Shown: positions 1-8,385, counted from the first letter of the stretch. The stretch: DNA of 64,000 nt from CALMEC01 sp031366605 (GCA_031366605.1 JANLOO010000016.1:35568-99567); one strand, 5' to 3'. A program made the numbers and translations. The notes: a model not told the origin generated them from the letters alone.

Positions 1-270
1 CGCAAGCTCCTGATGCGCGGCCACGCCGCCACGGGACGCACGTACGCGGGACGGATTCTGCAGCTGATCACGGGAGCCACCGGACTGGACGATTGGGAGT
101 GGGGCGTGACGCTCCTGGCCGACGATCCGGTCGCGGTCAAGGAGATCGTCTACGAGATGCGCTTCGACGCAGCGAGCGCCAAGTACGCCCTCTTCGGCCC
201 CTTCTGGGTAGGCCTGGTCATGGAGCCCGCCGCCGCGGTCGCGCGCGCCGGGCTTCGGGTCGGGGTGTAG
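1..270 (+). CDS. hemQ: HemQ, coproheme decarboxylase (3' part only)
   Basis: The last 89 residues of a chlorite-dismutase-fold protein, cut by the left edge of the window. HemQ decarboxylates coproheme III to haem b with peroxide in the coproporphyrin-dependent haem pathway of Actinobacteria and Firmicutes. Visible hallmarks are the GHAATGRTYAG segment, whose histidine (residue 8 here) matches the proximal haem ligand, then GLDDWEWGVTL and the terminal EMRFDAASAKYALFGPF block. The reading frame is open from base 1, so the true start lies outside. It converges on the OsmC gene with only 47 bases between the stops. Confidence 0.9.
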   Translation, partial: RKLLMRGHAATGRTYAGRILQLITGATGLDDWEWGVTLLADDPVAVKEIVYEMRFDAASAKYALFGPFWVGLVMEPAAAVARAGLRVGV

Positions 271-296
271 CGGCATCCGCGTGGGGCGCGCTCATT

Positions 297-317
297 CCCT
301 CCGACGGGCGTCGGGGA
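297..317. terminator. Possible bidirectional hairpin between hemQ and OsmC gene
   Basis: CCGAC (301-305) and GTCGG (310-314) form a short stem with a four-base loop, extendable by one wobble and one GC pair. It sits between two convergent stop codons. There is no T-run, so it is only a candidate. Confidence 0.3.
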
Positions 318-821
318 TCAGACGAGTGAACGCTCCAGCGGGATGGCGGAGCCGGTGAAGTCGAGGACCGGGCAGTGGCTGTCGACGGCGTCGGCCAGCT
401 GCTGGTAGCGCTCGGCCGACTCGGGGCCGTCGAGCTTGACGCGGAGGCGGACCGCCGAGAAGCCGGGACGGATCGTGTCGTCAACGCCGAAGAACCCACG
501 CAGGTCGATGTCACCGTCCGCCTCGACGTGGACCGAATCGAGTGCGATGCCGAGCTGTATCGCCCACACGCGGTAGGTGATGGCCTGACAGGTCGTCAGG
601 GCGGCCAGCACCAGCTCGACCGGGTTGGGTCCCTGGTCGGTCCCGCCGATGCCCTTGGGCTCGTCCACCGTGATGCGGTGCTTGCGGATGTCGACATCCA
701 TCTTGAAGCCCTCGGTCAGCTCCACGCCGACCGTCAGCGTCATCTGCGCCGACTCGGGCGTGCTGAACCGCTCGATGGCTGCGGCGACTCCCGCGGCGGC
801 TTCCTGGACGTGTGTCGTCAC
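318..821 (-). CDS. OsmC family peroxiredoxin-like protein
   Basis: A 167-residue OsmC/Ohr-fold protein. The family reduces organic hydroperoxides through a reactive cysteine pair. The two expected cysteines are visible: C78 in ALTTCQAITYR and C150 in DSHCPVLDF. The start is taken as GTG at 819-821 because GAGGGAG lies just upstream; the frame stays open further upstream but that part is not OsmC-like and has no ribosome site. The next gene upstream is divergent, an alcohol dehydrogenase. The OsmC group rather than the Ohr group is suggested by the GGTDQGPNPVELVLAAL segment, but substrate specificity cannot be read from sequence. Confidence 0.85.
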   Translation of the reverse strand: MTTHVQEAAAGVAAAIERFSTPESAQMTLTVGVELTEGFKMDVDIRKHRITVDEPKGIGGTDQGPNPVELVLAALTTCQAITYRVWAIQLGIALDSVHVEADGDIDLRGFFGVDDTIRPGFSAVRLRVKLDGPESAERYQQLADAVDSHCPVLDFTGSAIPLERSLV

Positions 822-850
822 CGTGACTCCCTCGTTGGCTGAATGCCGAA

Positions 851-878
851 AATCTACGCCGGGAATCCGCCAATACAA
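851..878 (-). promoter_or_regulatory. Candidate sigma70-type promoter for the OsmC gene
   Basis: On the minus strand TTGTAT (873-878) and TAGATT (851-856) are 16 bases apart, about 30 bases before the chosen GTG start. Match to consensus is moderate. Confidence 0.35.
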
Positions 879-981
879 GTCCGGGACATTCGCGCACGTC
901 CGGGATGCGCACGACCCGGTCGGTGCGCACGAGCCGGGCGTATGCTGACCGTTCGTTCTCAGACCGCATCCGGAGGTGCAG

Positions 982-2067
982 ATGCAAGGCGTGACCTTCC
1001 AAGGAACCGGCGACATCCGCGTCAGCGACGTTCCAGAGCCGACCATCCTCGCCCCGACTGACGCCATCGTGCGTGTCACGCTCGCGGCGATCTGCGGCTC
1101 GGACCTGCATATCTACAACGCGGGCGCCGCATTCGGTTTTGACGAAGGGCAACGCCTGGGTCACGAGTTCATCGGGACGATCGAGGCTGTCGGCTCCGAG
1201 GTGACGGGGTTCAAGCCCGGCGATCGCGTGCTCTCGTCGTGCAGCGTCGCCGACGGATCGTGCACGTATTGCCAGGAGGACCTGTCGTCCTCATGCCAGA
1301 GTTGGTCGCTCTTCGGTTGGGCCGGCCGCGTATGGCAACACGGAGGTGACCCGCAGGGCGGACAGTCCGAGTACATCCGGGTCCCGCTGGCAGACGGCAC
1401 GCTCCAGGCGATGCCCGAGGCGCTCGCCGGCCCCGAGCACGAGATGACACTGCTGCCGCTGGTCGACGTCATGTCCACCGGTTGGCACGGCCTGACCCGC
1501 GCGGGCGCGAAGGCCGGCCACAACGTCGTCGTCATCGGCGACGGCGCGGTCGGGCTCTCGGCCGTACATGGTGCAGCCGCGATGGGTGCCGAGAACATCA
1601 TCTGCACCGGCCACCACCCCGACCGCCTGGCCCTGGCGACCACGCTCGGCGCCACCGAGGTCATCCCGTCACGTGACAACGACGAGATCAAGGCCCGCGT
1701 GTACGAGTTGACCAACGGCGAGGGCGCCCACGTCGTCGTGGACTCGATCTCGAGCACCGACTCGATGGCGACCGCCCACGCGACTGTGCGCGCCGGAGGA
1801 TCGATCGCGTGCCTGGGCATGGACCACTTCATGGGCAAGACCCCAGAGGTCAACTGGTTCGACCAGTTCCTGCGCAACATCACGATCACCGGCGGGCTGG
1901 TGCCGGGCAAGACCTACATCCCGCGCCTGCTCGAGCTGGTCGCGGCCGGCAAGATGGACCCGAGCCCGATGCTGACCCATCGACTGCCCCTGGCAGAGGG
2001 CGCCGAGGGCTACAAGATGATGGCCGAGCGACGCGAGGGCGTGGTCAAGGTCGCGCTCGCCCCGTAG
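982..2067 (+). CDS. Zinc-dependent medium-chain alcohol dehydrogenase
   Basis: A 361-residue MDR-superfamily dehydrogenase that should oxidise an alcohol or polyol with NAD(P). The catalytic-zinc set C38, H61, E62 is present (ICGSD and GHEF motifs), as is a structural-zinc lobe with cysteines near 87, 94, 97 and 105. The Rossmann segment VVVIGDGAVGLSAV follows at about 175. ATG at 982 is chosen over the GTG at 976 because GGAGG (972-976) sits five bases before it. Twenty-two bases separate it from the nucleotidyltransferase gene downstream, so the two may be co-transcribed. The substrate is not predictable. Confidence 0.9.
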   Translation: MQGVTFQGTGDIRVSDVPEPTILAPTDAIVRVTLAAICGSDLHIYNAGAAFGFDEGQRLGHEFIGTIEAVGSEVTGFKPGDRVLSSCSVADGSCTYCQEDLSSSCQSWSLFGWAGRVWQHGGDPQGGQSEYIRVPLADGTLQAMPEALAGPEHEMTLLPLVDVMSTGWHGLTRAGAKAGHNVVVIGDGAVGLSAVHGAAAMGAENIICTGHHPDRLALATTLGATEVIPSRDNDEIKARVYELTNGEGAHVVVDSISSTDSMATAHATVRAGGSIACLGMDHFMGKTPEVNWFDQFLRNITITGGLVPGKTYIPRLLELVAAGKMDPSPMLTHRLPLAEGAEGYKMMAERREGVVKVALAP

Positions 2068-2089
2068 CGCACTCGACAGGCACGCTGCA

Positions 2090-3526
2090 ATGGACACACT
2101 CGAACAACGTCTCAAGGACACCTGGCAGGAACACCTCATCGATGTCCTCGGGCGCCTGGATGGCGAGCCGCGAGCCCGGTTGGAGGCGCAGCTCAACGAC
2201 ATCGACCTGATGCTCGTCCGCCGCTTGATCCGGCAGCTCGTCCAGAGCGACAAACAGCTTCCGTACGCGACGATCGAACCACCCGATGTGGTCGGGCTGC
2301 CACGGTCGGACGGCGACGTCGCGCGCGACCGGCACGCGCTGCGCGCCGGACGAGAACTTCTGGCCGAGAGCCGGGTGGCAGCGGTGCTCGTCGCAGGCGG
2401 GCAAGGTACGCGTCTGGGGTTCGACGGCCCAAAGGGCGACTTTCCGTTCGCACCGATCACCGGGCGGACCCTGTTCGCCCATCACGCCGCCAAGATCGCC
2501 GCGGTGCGACATCGCTACGGCTGCGAACTGCCCTGGTACATCATGACCTCGCCTCAGAACGACGCGGCGACACGGGCGCTGTTCGCCCACAACGACTGGT
2601 TTGATCTGCCGCAAGACTCGGTACACCTGTTTGTGCAGGGCACCATGCCCGCAGTCGACCGCGAGACCGGCCGCATTCTGCTGGCGGCCCCCGACCGCGT
2701 GGCCCTGTCGCCGGATGGCCACGGTGGCCTCTTTTCGGCCCTGCGCCGACACGGTTTGCTCGAGGACATGCGGGATCGGGGCGTCACCACGATGTTCACG
2801 TTCCAGGTGGACAATCCCCTGGCACGCGTCGCGCGACCGGAGTTCCTGGGCCACCACGCAAGTGGGCGTGCCGAGATGTCCAGCATCGTCGTGCGCAAAC
2901 GCGACCCGGCGGAGCGTGTTGGCATCGTGGCTCGGTCACAGGGCAAGACCGTGCTGGTCGAGTACAGCGATCTGCCGGACGAACTCGCTCAGGCCAAAGA
3001 CGCCAACGGGGATCTGCGGTTCTGGGCCGGGTCCATCGCCGAGCATGCCATCGAGCTGACCCTGGCAGAGCGGGTGACCGAGGACGGTGCGACGCTGCCG
3101 TTTCGCCGTGCCATCAAGCGTGTCCCGCACGTCGACACCGAGGGACGCCAGATCACACCGGACACTCCCAACAGCGTCAAGTTCGAATCATTCATCTTCG
3201 ACGCCCTCCCAATCGCCCGCTGCGTGATCTCGGTCGAGGTCGTGCGCGAGCACGAGTTCTCACCGATCAAGAACGCTGACGGCGAGGACTCACCCGCAAC
3301 TGCGCGCCGGGACCTCAACCGCGAGTACGCGCGGTGGCTGGAGCAGGCGGGTGCAACGGTTCCGCGCGACGCCGACGGCGAACCGAGCGTCGACATCGAA
3401 GTGGACCCGCGCTACGCGCTGGATGCCGAGGAGCTGGCTGAGCGCATCCCGACCGGGCTTCGCATCGACGGCCCGTTGGTGCTCGACGCCGAGAGCGGAA
3501 AGGGCGGACGGACGGCACCCGCGTAG
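2090..3526 (+). CDS. UDPGP-family UDP-sugar pyrophosphorylase (UAP1-like)
   Basis: A 478-residue protein of the UDP-glucose/UDP-N-acetylhexosamine pyrophosphorylase family. It forms a UDP-sugar and pyrophosphate from UTP and a sugar-1-phosphate. The nucleotide-binding signature VAGGQGTRLGFDGPKG lies at residues 101-116. Further family blocks are PWYIMTSPQND, GHGGLFSAL, FQVDNPLA and PNSVKFESFIFDALP. The last of these, with VEVVREHEFSPIKN, resembles the eukaryotic UAP1/AGX class more than bacterial GlmU or GalU, so UDP-GlcNAc or UDP-GalNAc is the likelier product. Its 3' end overlaps the convergent NlpC/P60 gene by 115 bases. Confidence 0.88.
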   Translation: MDTLEQRLKDTWQEHLIDVLGRLDGEPRARLEAQLNDIDLMLVRRLIRQLVQSDKQLPYATIEPPDVVGLPRSDGDVARDRHALRAGRELLAESRVAAVLVAGGQGTRLGFDGPKGDFPFAPITGRTLFAHHAAKIAAVRHRYGCELPWYIMTSPQNDAATRALFAHNDWFDLPQDSVHLFVQGTMPAVDRETGRILLAAPDRVALSPDGHGGLFSALRRHGLLEDMRDRGVTTMFTFQVDNPLARVARPEFLGHHASGRAEMSSIVVRKRDPAERVGIVARSQGKTVLVEYSDLPDELAQAKDANGDLRFWAGSIAEHAIELTLAERVTEDGATLPFRRAIKRVPHVDTEGRQITPDTPNSVKFESFIFDALPIARCVISVEVVREHEFSPIKNADGEDSPATARRDLNREYARWLEQAGATVPRDADGEPSVDIEVDPRYALDAEELAERIPTGLRIDGPLVLDAESGKGGRTAPA

Positions 3527-4041
3527 CGCTGCGAGTACCAGCGTTCGGAGAGCTTTGAGATCCGCACGTGGTCGCCGGTGTGGGTGGCGTGAATGAATCG
3601 ACCTTTGCCGACGTAGATCCCCATGTGGCCGAGGGCGTCAAAAAAGACGAGGTCCCCGGGCTTCAGATGGCGACGCCCGACCTTGCGGTACGCGGCGTAC
3701 TGGGCACGGGTGTAGTGCGCCATCCGAACACCGAACTTGCCGTAGACGAAGCTGGTCAGGCCGGAACAATCGAATCCACCGGGACTCGCGCCACCCCAAT
3801 GGTAGGGCGTTCCGATGAACCGCTTGGCGTACGTGACGAGGGCGGCACGCTCTGACGGCGCGGCTTTTGCGGCGATGGGACCTGATTCGACGACGCGAGC
3901 GTTGAGCGTAGGTGTCGCAACGGCGCAGAGTGCAGCGGCGGCGAACAGGGCATGCGGGTATTTGGCCGCGGGAGTGCGGCCCAGACCGGGGACTCGGATG
4001 CAAACCTCCTGATCGGGGACAGGAATCGGGGCGCGTTCCAT
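3412..4041 (-). CDS. Secreted NlpC/P60 peptidoglycan hydrolase
   Basis: A 209-residue protein whose residues 63-175 form an NlpC/P60 cysteine peptidase that cuts peptide stems of peptidoglycan. The triad is visible as C92 (FDCSGLTSF), H139 (LGHMGIYV) and H151 (FIHATH). A hydrophobic stretch, HALFAAAALCAVATP at 30-44, looks like a signal peptide. The last 35-40 residues are Ser-rich and read antisense through the end of the pyrophosphorylase gene. The start is unsure: ATG at 4041 leaves about 28 residues before the signal core, while a perfect AGGAGG (minus strand, 4005-4010) precedes an ATC codon at 3997-3999 by five bases. Confidence 0.85.
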   Translation of the reverse strand: MERAPIPVPDQEVCIRVPGLGRTPAAKYPHALFAAAALCAVATPTLNARVVESGPIAAKAAPSERAALVTYAKRFIGTPYHWGGASPGGFDCSGLTSFVYGKFGVRMAHYTRAQYAAYRKVGRRHLKPGDLVFFDALGHMGIYVGKGRFIHATHTGDHVRISKLSERWYSQRYAGAVRPPFPLSASSTNGPSMRSPVGMRSASSSASSA

Positions 4042-4293
4042 CCGCGCACCCCATCGATATCGGCCACGCTAGCCCTGGCCGCAAGAGTGCCTCAAGGACA
4101 TTCGTCACCCTCAAGGCCCATCGAATCAGCAGTGCACAACACCTGCGACAGCAACGGAATCCGGTACCCTCACCGCGGTCCGACCCACTCGTGGCGCGGG
4201 GGGACATATGTCCCTGCGACCGATGTCGCCGCGGAACCATACGCCGCCCTCAGCACGGCACTTGATCGGCCTCTGAGCCATCCTCGGGGCGGC

Positions 4294-5229
4294 TTACCGG
4301 GTGCGTAGCTCGTTCGGGAGTGCGAACACAACGCCCTCGGAGCTGGGGTTTTCTTCGCCGCCGCGCTGCCAGCCGCGCTCGGAGAGCCACGCTGCGACGC
4401 CTTGCACGAGTTCCTCGGGCGCTGATGCTCCCGCGGTCAGCGCGACGCGGGCGTGACCGTCGAGCCACTCGGGCCGCAGGTCGATCTGGGAGTCGATCAA
4501 GTAGGCGTCGGCACCACCGGCCTGCGCCACGTCGACCAAGCGCTGGGAGTTGGACGAATTCTGCGAGCCGACGACGAGCACGAGATCCGCGCGATCATCG
4601 ACGACGGCCGCCTTGACGGCGTCCTGACGGTTCTGCGTGGCGTAACAGATGTCGCTGGACGCCGGCGCCTGCAGGGCCGGGAAGCGGCGGCGAAGCACCT
4701 CGACGATTGCGGCGGTGTCATCGAGCGACAGCGTGGTCTGAGTGGTCAACGCGACGTTCTCGGGATCGGGCACCCGGACCGTCTCAGCTTGTGCGACATC
4801 CTCGACGACGATGACCCGCTCGGGTGCCTCACCGCGCGTCCCGATGACCTCGTCGTGTTCGGGATGGCCGACGAGCAGGACGGTGGCCCCGCGACCTGCG
4901 TAACGACGGACCTCGGCGTGCACCTTGCTGACCAACGGACACGTCGCGTCGATGACCTGCAACCCGCGCTGTCGGCACCGCTCGTAGACCTCGGGGGCGC
5001 TCCCATGCGCCGACAGGATGATCCGGGCGCCCTCCGGCACATCCTCGGGTTGGTCGACGAAGACCGCACCTTTCGCGGCGAGGGTCGCGACGACATGCTT
5101 GTTGTGGACGATTTCGCCACGCACATAGATCGGCGCACCGTGCTCATCAATCGCCCGCTCGACCGTCTCGATGGCACGGTCGACCCCGGCGCAATAGCCG
5201 CGCGGAGCAATGAGGGTGACTTCGTTCAC
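4294..5229 (-). CDS. ispH: 4-Hydroxy-3-methylbut-2-enyl diphosphate reductase
   Basis: A 311-residue IspH/LytB, last enzyme of the MEP pathway. It reduces HMBPP to IPP and DMAPP using a [4Fe-4S] cluster. The three cluster cysteines are C13 (PRGYCAGVDRA), C97 (DATCPLVSKVH) and C195 (SDICYATQNR), nearly the same spacing as in E. coli. The histidine motifs IVHNKHVV and SAHGSAPE are also present. GTG at 5227-5229 is the start: it begins the conserved core and TACGAT lies six bases upstream, a leaderless pattern. The first MEP enzyme, dxs, is also in the window at 27.8-29.7 kb, so this organism makes isoprenoids by that route. Confidence 0.96.
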   Translation of the reverse strand: MNEVTLIAPRGYCAGVDRAIETVERAIDEHGAPIYVRGEIVHNKHVVATLAAKGAVFVDQPEDVPEGARIILSAHGSAPEVYERCRQRGLQVIDATCPLVSKVHAEVRRYAGRGATVLLVGHPEHDEVIGTRGEAPERVIVVEDVAQAETVRVPDPENVALTTQTTLSLDDTAAIVEVLRRRFPALQAPASSDICYATQNRQDAVKAAVVDDRADLVLVVGSQNSSNSQRLVDVAQAGGADAYLIDSQIDLRPEWLDGHARVALTAGASAPEELVQGVAAWLSERGWQRGGEENPSSEGVVFALPNELRTR

Positions 5230-5235
5230 CCCCGC

Positions 5236-5241
5236 ATCGTA
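5236..5241 (-). promoter_or_regulatory. -10-like box for leaderless ispH transcript
   Basis: TACGAT on the minus strand, six bases before the GTG of ispH. There is too little space for a Shine-Dalgarno. Confidence 0.4.
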
Positions 5242-5267
5242 GCCGAGCCGACGCGCACGGCCTCCCG

Positions 5268-5273
5268 TACCAT
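5268..5273 (+). promoter_or_regulatory. -10-like box for leaderless VOC gene
   Basis: TACCAT six bases before ATG 5280. It lies back to back with the ispH box, so the two divergent start sites sit within about 50 bases. Confidence 0.4.
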
Positions 5274-5279
5274 CTCGCC

Positions 5280-5645
5280 ATGGGTGCCGTCCGCCTCCAG
5301 CACGCGTCCGTGCAAGTTCCCGATGAGCTCTTTGCGACGTGCTGTGACTTCTACGCCCACGTGATCGGGATGGAACGAATCCCGAACCTTGCGGGTCGGG
5401 CGTGGTTTCGTTTCGGAGATGGCGATCACATCCACCTCTTGGATGGGCCGGCCGCCGCGGACTCCCTGGCGCATCTGGCGCTCCAGGTGGACGCTCTCGC
5501 CGCGACACTCGACAGGTGCCGGGTGTTCGGCGCCGAGCCGTTCGAGGCCGACCGCATCTGGGGTGCGGAGCGGTGGTTCGTCCGCGACCCCGCCGGCAAC
5601 ATGATCGAGCTGTTCGCGGTGCCTCCGCCCGACCCGCCGAGGTGA
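5280..5645 (+). CDS. VOC family (glyoxalase-fold) protein
   Basis: A 121-residue single-domain vicinal-oxygen-chelate protein. The two beta-alpha-beta-beta-beta modules can be traced from LQHASVQVPDE through HIHLLDGP to WFVRDPAGNMIELFA, with metal-ligand candidates H8 and H51 in the first half and the terminal glutamate of the NMIEL motif. This family includes glyoxalases, extradiol dioxygenases and resistance proteins, and nothing here fixes the substrate. It overlaps the inositol monophosphatase gene by four bases (GTGA), so the two are translationally coupled. Confidence 0.75.
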   Translation: MGAVRLQHASVQVPDELFATCCDFYAHVIGMERIPNLAGRAWFRFGDGDHIHLLDGPAAADSLAHLALQVDALAATLDRCRVFGAEPFEADRIWGAERWFVRDPAGNMIELFAVPPPDPPR

Positions 5646-6415
5646 GCGACCTCGCGACGCTGCTCGACCTGGCACGCCGCGCTGCCCGAGCCGCGGGGGA
5701 GCTGCTTCAGGAGCGCTTCGGGGGTCCACAGTCCGGTCTGGACAGCAAGTCGAGCCGCACGGACCTGGTCAGCGACGCCGACCGGGATGCCGAGGCCCTG
5801 TTGGTCGGGATGCTGCGCGCCGAGCGCCCCGACGACGGGTTGCTCGCCGAGGAAGGCAGCACGGCGGACGGCACCACCGGGGTTCGGTGGATCGTCGACC
5901 CACTCGACGGGACGATCAACTACCTGTGGGGGATCCCGCACTGGTCGGTCAGCATCGCGGCCACAGACGATGTCGGCGACCTGGTCGCAGCGGTGTTCGA
6001 TCCATGCCGCGACGAGATGTTCACAGCATCCCGTGGCGGTGGCGCCTGGCTTGGCGACGCCCGTCTGCGCCTGACGCCAAGCGACGACCTGGCCGAGGCC
6101 CTGGTCGGCACCGGTTTCGCATACGTCGCCGAGGAGCGGATGCGACAGGCCGAGACGTTACGGCGGTTCCTGCCCCACGTCCGTGACGTGCGGCGGTTCG
6201 GCTCGGCAGCGATCGATCTGGCGTGGGTCGCCGCTGGACGCCTCGATGCGTTCTACGAGACCGGGCTGTCACCGTGGGATTGGGCGGGCGGCAGCGCGCT
6301 GATCCGCGAGGCCGGCGGAACCGCCACCACGCTCACGACCGCGAACAGGCCCGATGGGTTCCTGGCAGCCCGCCCGGGGCTCGCGTCGCACCTGCTCCGC
6401 CTGATCGACGATTGA
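5642..6415 (+). CDS. Inositol monophosphatase family protein
   Basis: A 257-residue Mg2+-dependent phosphatase of the IMPase/FBPase superfamily. Metal ligands are visible: E70/E71 (LLAEEGS), D86 and D89 in WIVDPLDGTINY, and D213 in LSPWDWAGGSALIREAGG. It could act on inositol-1-phosphate, histidinol-phosphate or PAP; the sequence does not decide. GTG at 5642 overlaps the TGA of the VOC gene. The stop is followed within 17 bases by the convergent TetR remnant. Confidence 0.88.
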   Translation: MSDLATLLDLARRAARAAGELLQERFGGPQSGLDSKSSRTDLVSDADRDAEALLVGMLRAERPDDGLLAEEGSTADGTTGVRWIVDPLDGTINYLWGIPHWSVSIAATDDVGDLVAAVFDPCRDEMFTASRGGGAWLGDARLRLTPSDDLAEALVGTGFAYVAEERMRQAETLRRFLPHVRDVRRFGSAAIDLAWVAAGRLDAFYETGLSPWDWAGGSALIREAGGTATTLTTANRPDGFLAARPGLASHLLRLIDD

Positions 6416-6431
6416 CGACGTTCATTCCGCG

Positions 6432-6590
6432 TCAGCCTTCCAGACCGCCTCGCAGAAGCTCGGTGAGTCGATCAACGCGGTTCTGCAGGTCGTCGGGCAA
6501 CCCGTCGTCGCTCCAAGACCGGTACGCCTGGCCGAGGCCGGCCATGAACGTGGTGGCGATCAGGGCCCGCGCAGTGATACCCACTGGGCT
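6432..6590 (-). pseudogene. C-terminal remnant of a TetR-type regulator
   Basis: About 50 codons on the minus strand resemble the end of a TetR-family ligand-binding domain: ITARALIATTFMAGLGQAY, then a Trp-containing helix, then a DLQNRVDRLTELLRGGLEG tail ending in a proper stop. No helix-turn-helix is found upstream on the same strand in any frame, so roughly the first two thirds are gone. It is probably debris from a deletion between the monophosphatase gene and the next operon. Confidence 0.45.
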
Positions 6591-6679
6591 TTGTGTTCGA
6601 CATCGCAGCAGGCCTGGTCCTGACCGCGCTGGGGTTCCCATACGCTCGCCGGCACGAGGCGCGGATCGCCTCCGGCCGC

Positions 6680-7093
6680 TCAGACCGCCGGCGTCGTCTC
6701 GACGAGCCGAAAGCGCGCGGTGCGCTCGTCGGTGCCGAACGTGAAGCGCAGGACCACGTCCATGGGCTCCGGCACGATCACCTCGACCGGCGCGGCGAAC
6801 ATGGTGACCGTGTCACCGCTCCGCTGACCGGGCGCGCGACCGGCCTCGAGTTGGCCTTCGAGGCTCCAGCAGTCAAGGGGTTCGGCGTCGAGGGTCTCCA
6901 ACCGTCCGCCCAACTCGATGCTGGTGTTGGTGTGCGTCCACGGGATGCGCAAGGCGGCAGCCACGAAGAACCGGTGGGACTGGCCGAACTGCGCGAGCTG
7001 CACTGCAGTGAACCCGCCACCCATCAGATAGAGCTTGCCGTTGACCACCTCGGCGAAGTCGGCCAGCAGCAGGCTGTCGATCGTCGGTTCCAT
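6680..7093 (-). CDS. Small conserved protein of unknown function (DUF6941-like)
   Basis: A 137-residue beta-rich soluble protein with the pattern TIDSLLLADFAEVVNGKLYL followed by a glycine turn, an IELGGRLE strand and a final DVVLRFTFGT strand. The overall shape recalls the DUF6941 family, but this is recalled by eye and not searched. Its ATG (7091-7093) overlaps the stop of metY by one base (TGATG), so it is the third gene of a CoA-binding/metY operon. No enzymatic residues stand out. Confidence 0.6.
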   Translation of the reverse strand: MEPTIDSLLLADFAEVVNGKLYLMGGGFTAVQLAQFGQSHRFFVAAALRIPWTHTNTSIELGGRLETLDAEPLDCWSLEGQLEAGRAPGQRSGDTVTMFAAPVEVIVPEPMDVVLRFTFGTDERTARFRLVETTPAV

Positions 7094-8385
7094 CACCCCT
7101 CCGCGGCGTCCAGCGCCCGTTGGATGTCCCACAGGATGTCATCGACCGTCTCGATGCCGACCGAGATGCGGATCATGTCGTCGGTCACCCCACTTGCGGT
7201 CAGGGCCTCCTCGTCCAACCGGCGGTGGGTCGTCGATGCGGGGTGGATGACGAGGGTCTTGGCATCCCCCACGTTGGCCAGGTGCGAGCACAGCTCGCAC
7301 GCCTCGATGAACCGTTCGCCCGCCTCGCGCCCCCCGCGAATTCCGAACGTCACCATCGACCCGGCACCTCGAGGCAGGTAGCGCTCGGCAAGCGCCCGTG
7401 ACGGCGAGTCCGGCGAGCCCGGGTAGTTGACCCACTCGACGGCAGGATGGTCTTGCAGGAGCTGCACCACGGCCACAGCGTTCGACACGTGGCGATCCAT
7501 CCGCAGTGACAACGTCTCGAGTCCCTGTAAGAGAAGGAACGCATTGAACGGCGACATCGCGGGCCCCAGGTCGCGCATCGTCTCGACGCGCGCTTTCATG
7601 ATGAACGCGAAGTTGCCGAATGTCTCGGCGAACCGCATCCCGCGGTAGCCCGCGCTCGGCTCGACGAGACCTGGGAACATTCCGGCCGCCCAGTCGAACC
7701 TGCCGCTGTCCACGAGCACCCCGCCGATGGACGTGCCGTGCCCGCCGATCCATTTGGTCGCCGAGTGCGTGACCAGGTGCGCACCGTAGTCGAACGGTCG
7801 GCACAGGTACGGCGTCGCGAACGTGTTGTCGACCAGCAGCGGCAGGCCGGCCGCGTCGGCCACGTCTGCGACCGCGCGGATGTCGAGCACATCCAAGCCC
7901 GGGTTGCCGATGGTCTCGCCATAGAGCAGACGGGTGCGCGGGGTGATGGCGGCACGCCAGGCGTCCATGTCGTCCGGACGCACGAACGTCGTGGTGATCC
8001 CGAATTTGGCGAGGGTCACGGACATCTGGTTGTGGCTGCCGCCGTAGAGGTGGGTCGACGCGACGATCTCGTCGCCGGCCTCGAGCAACGTGGTGATCGC
8101 CATCGCCTGTGCCGCCAGACCGCTGGCGGTCGCCAACGCGCCGACGCCCCCTTCGAGGCTCGCCACGCGCTCCTCGAACACCGCGGTCGTCGGGTTCATG
8201 ATCCGCGTGTAGATGTTGCCGAAGCGGTTGAGGTCGAACAGATCGGCCGCGTGTTGTGCGTCCTCGAACACGTACGCAGCCGTCTGGTAGATCGGAACCG
8301 CACGCGCTCCGGTGACGGGGTCGACCCGTTGCCCGGCGTGTACCGCCAGGGTGTCGAACCCCAGCTCGTGCTCCCCGGTGCTTAT
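7093..8385 (-). CDS. metY: O-acetylhomoserine sulfhydrylase
   Basis: A 430-residue PLP enzyme of the Cys/Met-metabolism family that makes homocysteine from O-acetylhomoserine and sulfide. Family blocks are HELGFDTLAVHAGQ at the N-terminus, NIYTRIMNPTT, and the PLP lysine K211 in SATKWIGGHGT. The DNA has no ATG, GTG or TTG at the expected start. The only codon that gives the usual N-terminus is ATA at 8383-8385, which overlaps the TAA of the preceding gene (ATAA) and has AGGTG five bases upstream. Either AUA is the start or one base differs from an ATGA-type overlap. Confidence 0.9.
   Translation of the reverse strand: MSTGEHELGFDTLAVHAGQRVDPVTGARAVPIYQTAAYVFEDAQHAADLFDLNRFGNIYTRIMNPTTAVFEERVASLEGGVGALATASGLAAQAMAITTLLEAGDEIVASTHLYGGSHNQMSVTLAKFGITTTFVRPDDMDAWRAAITPRTRLLYGETIGNPGLDVLDIRAVADVADAAGLPLLVDNTFATPYLCRPFDYGAHLVTHSATKWIGGHGTSIGGVLVDSGRFDWAAGMFPGLVEPSAGYRGMRFAETFGNFAFIMKARVETMRDLGPAMSPFNAFLLLQGLETLSLRMDRHVSNAVAVVQLLQDHPAVEWVNYPGSPDSPSRALAERYLPRGAGSMVTFGIRGGREAGERFIEACELCSHLANVGDAKTLVIHPASTTHRRLDEEALTASGVTDDMIRISVGIETVDDILWDIQRALDAAEG

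Noticed and set aside
5226..5729. 167-codon minus-strand frame over the VOC gene
   Set aside because: Antisense to the VOC domain, which has clear family sequence and a leaderless start.
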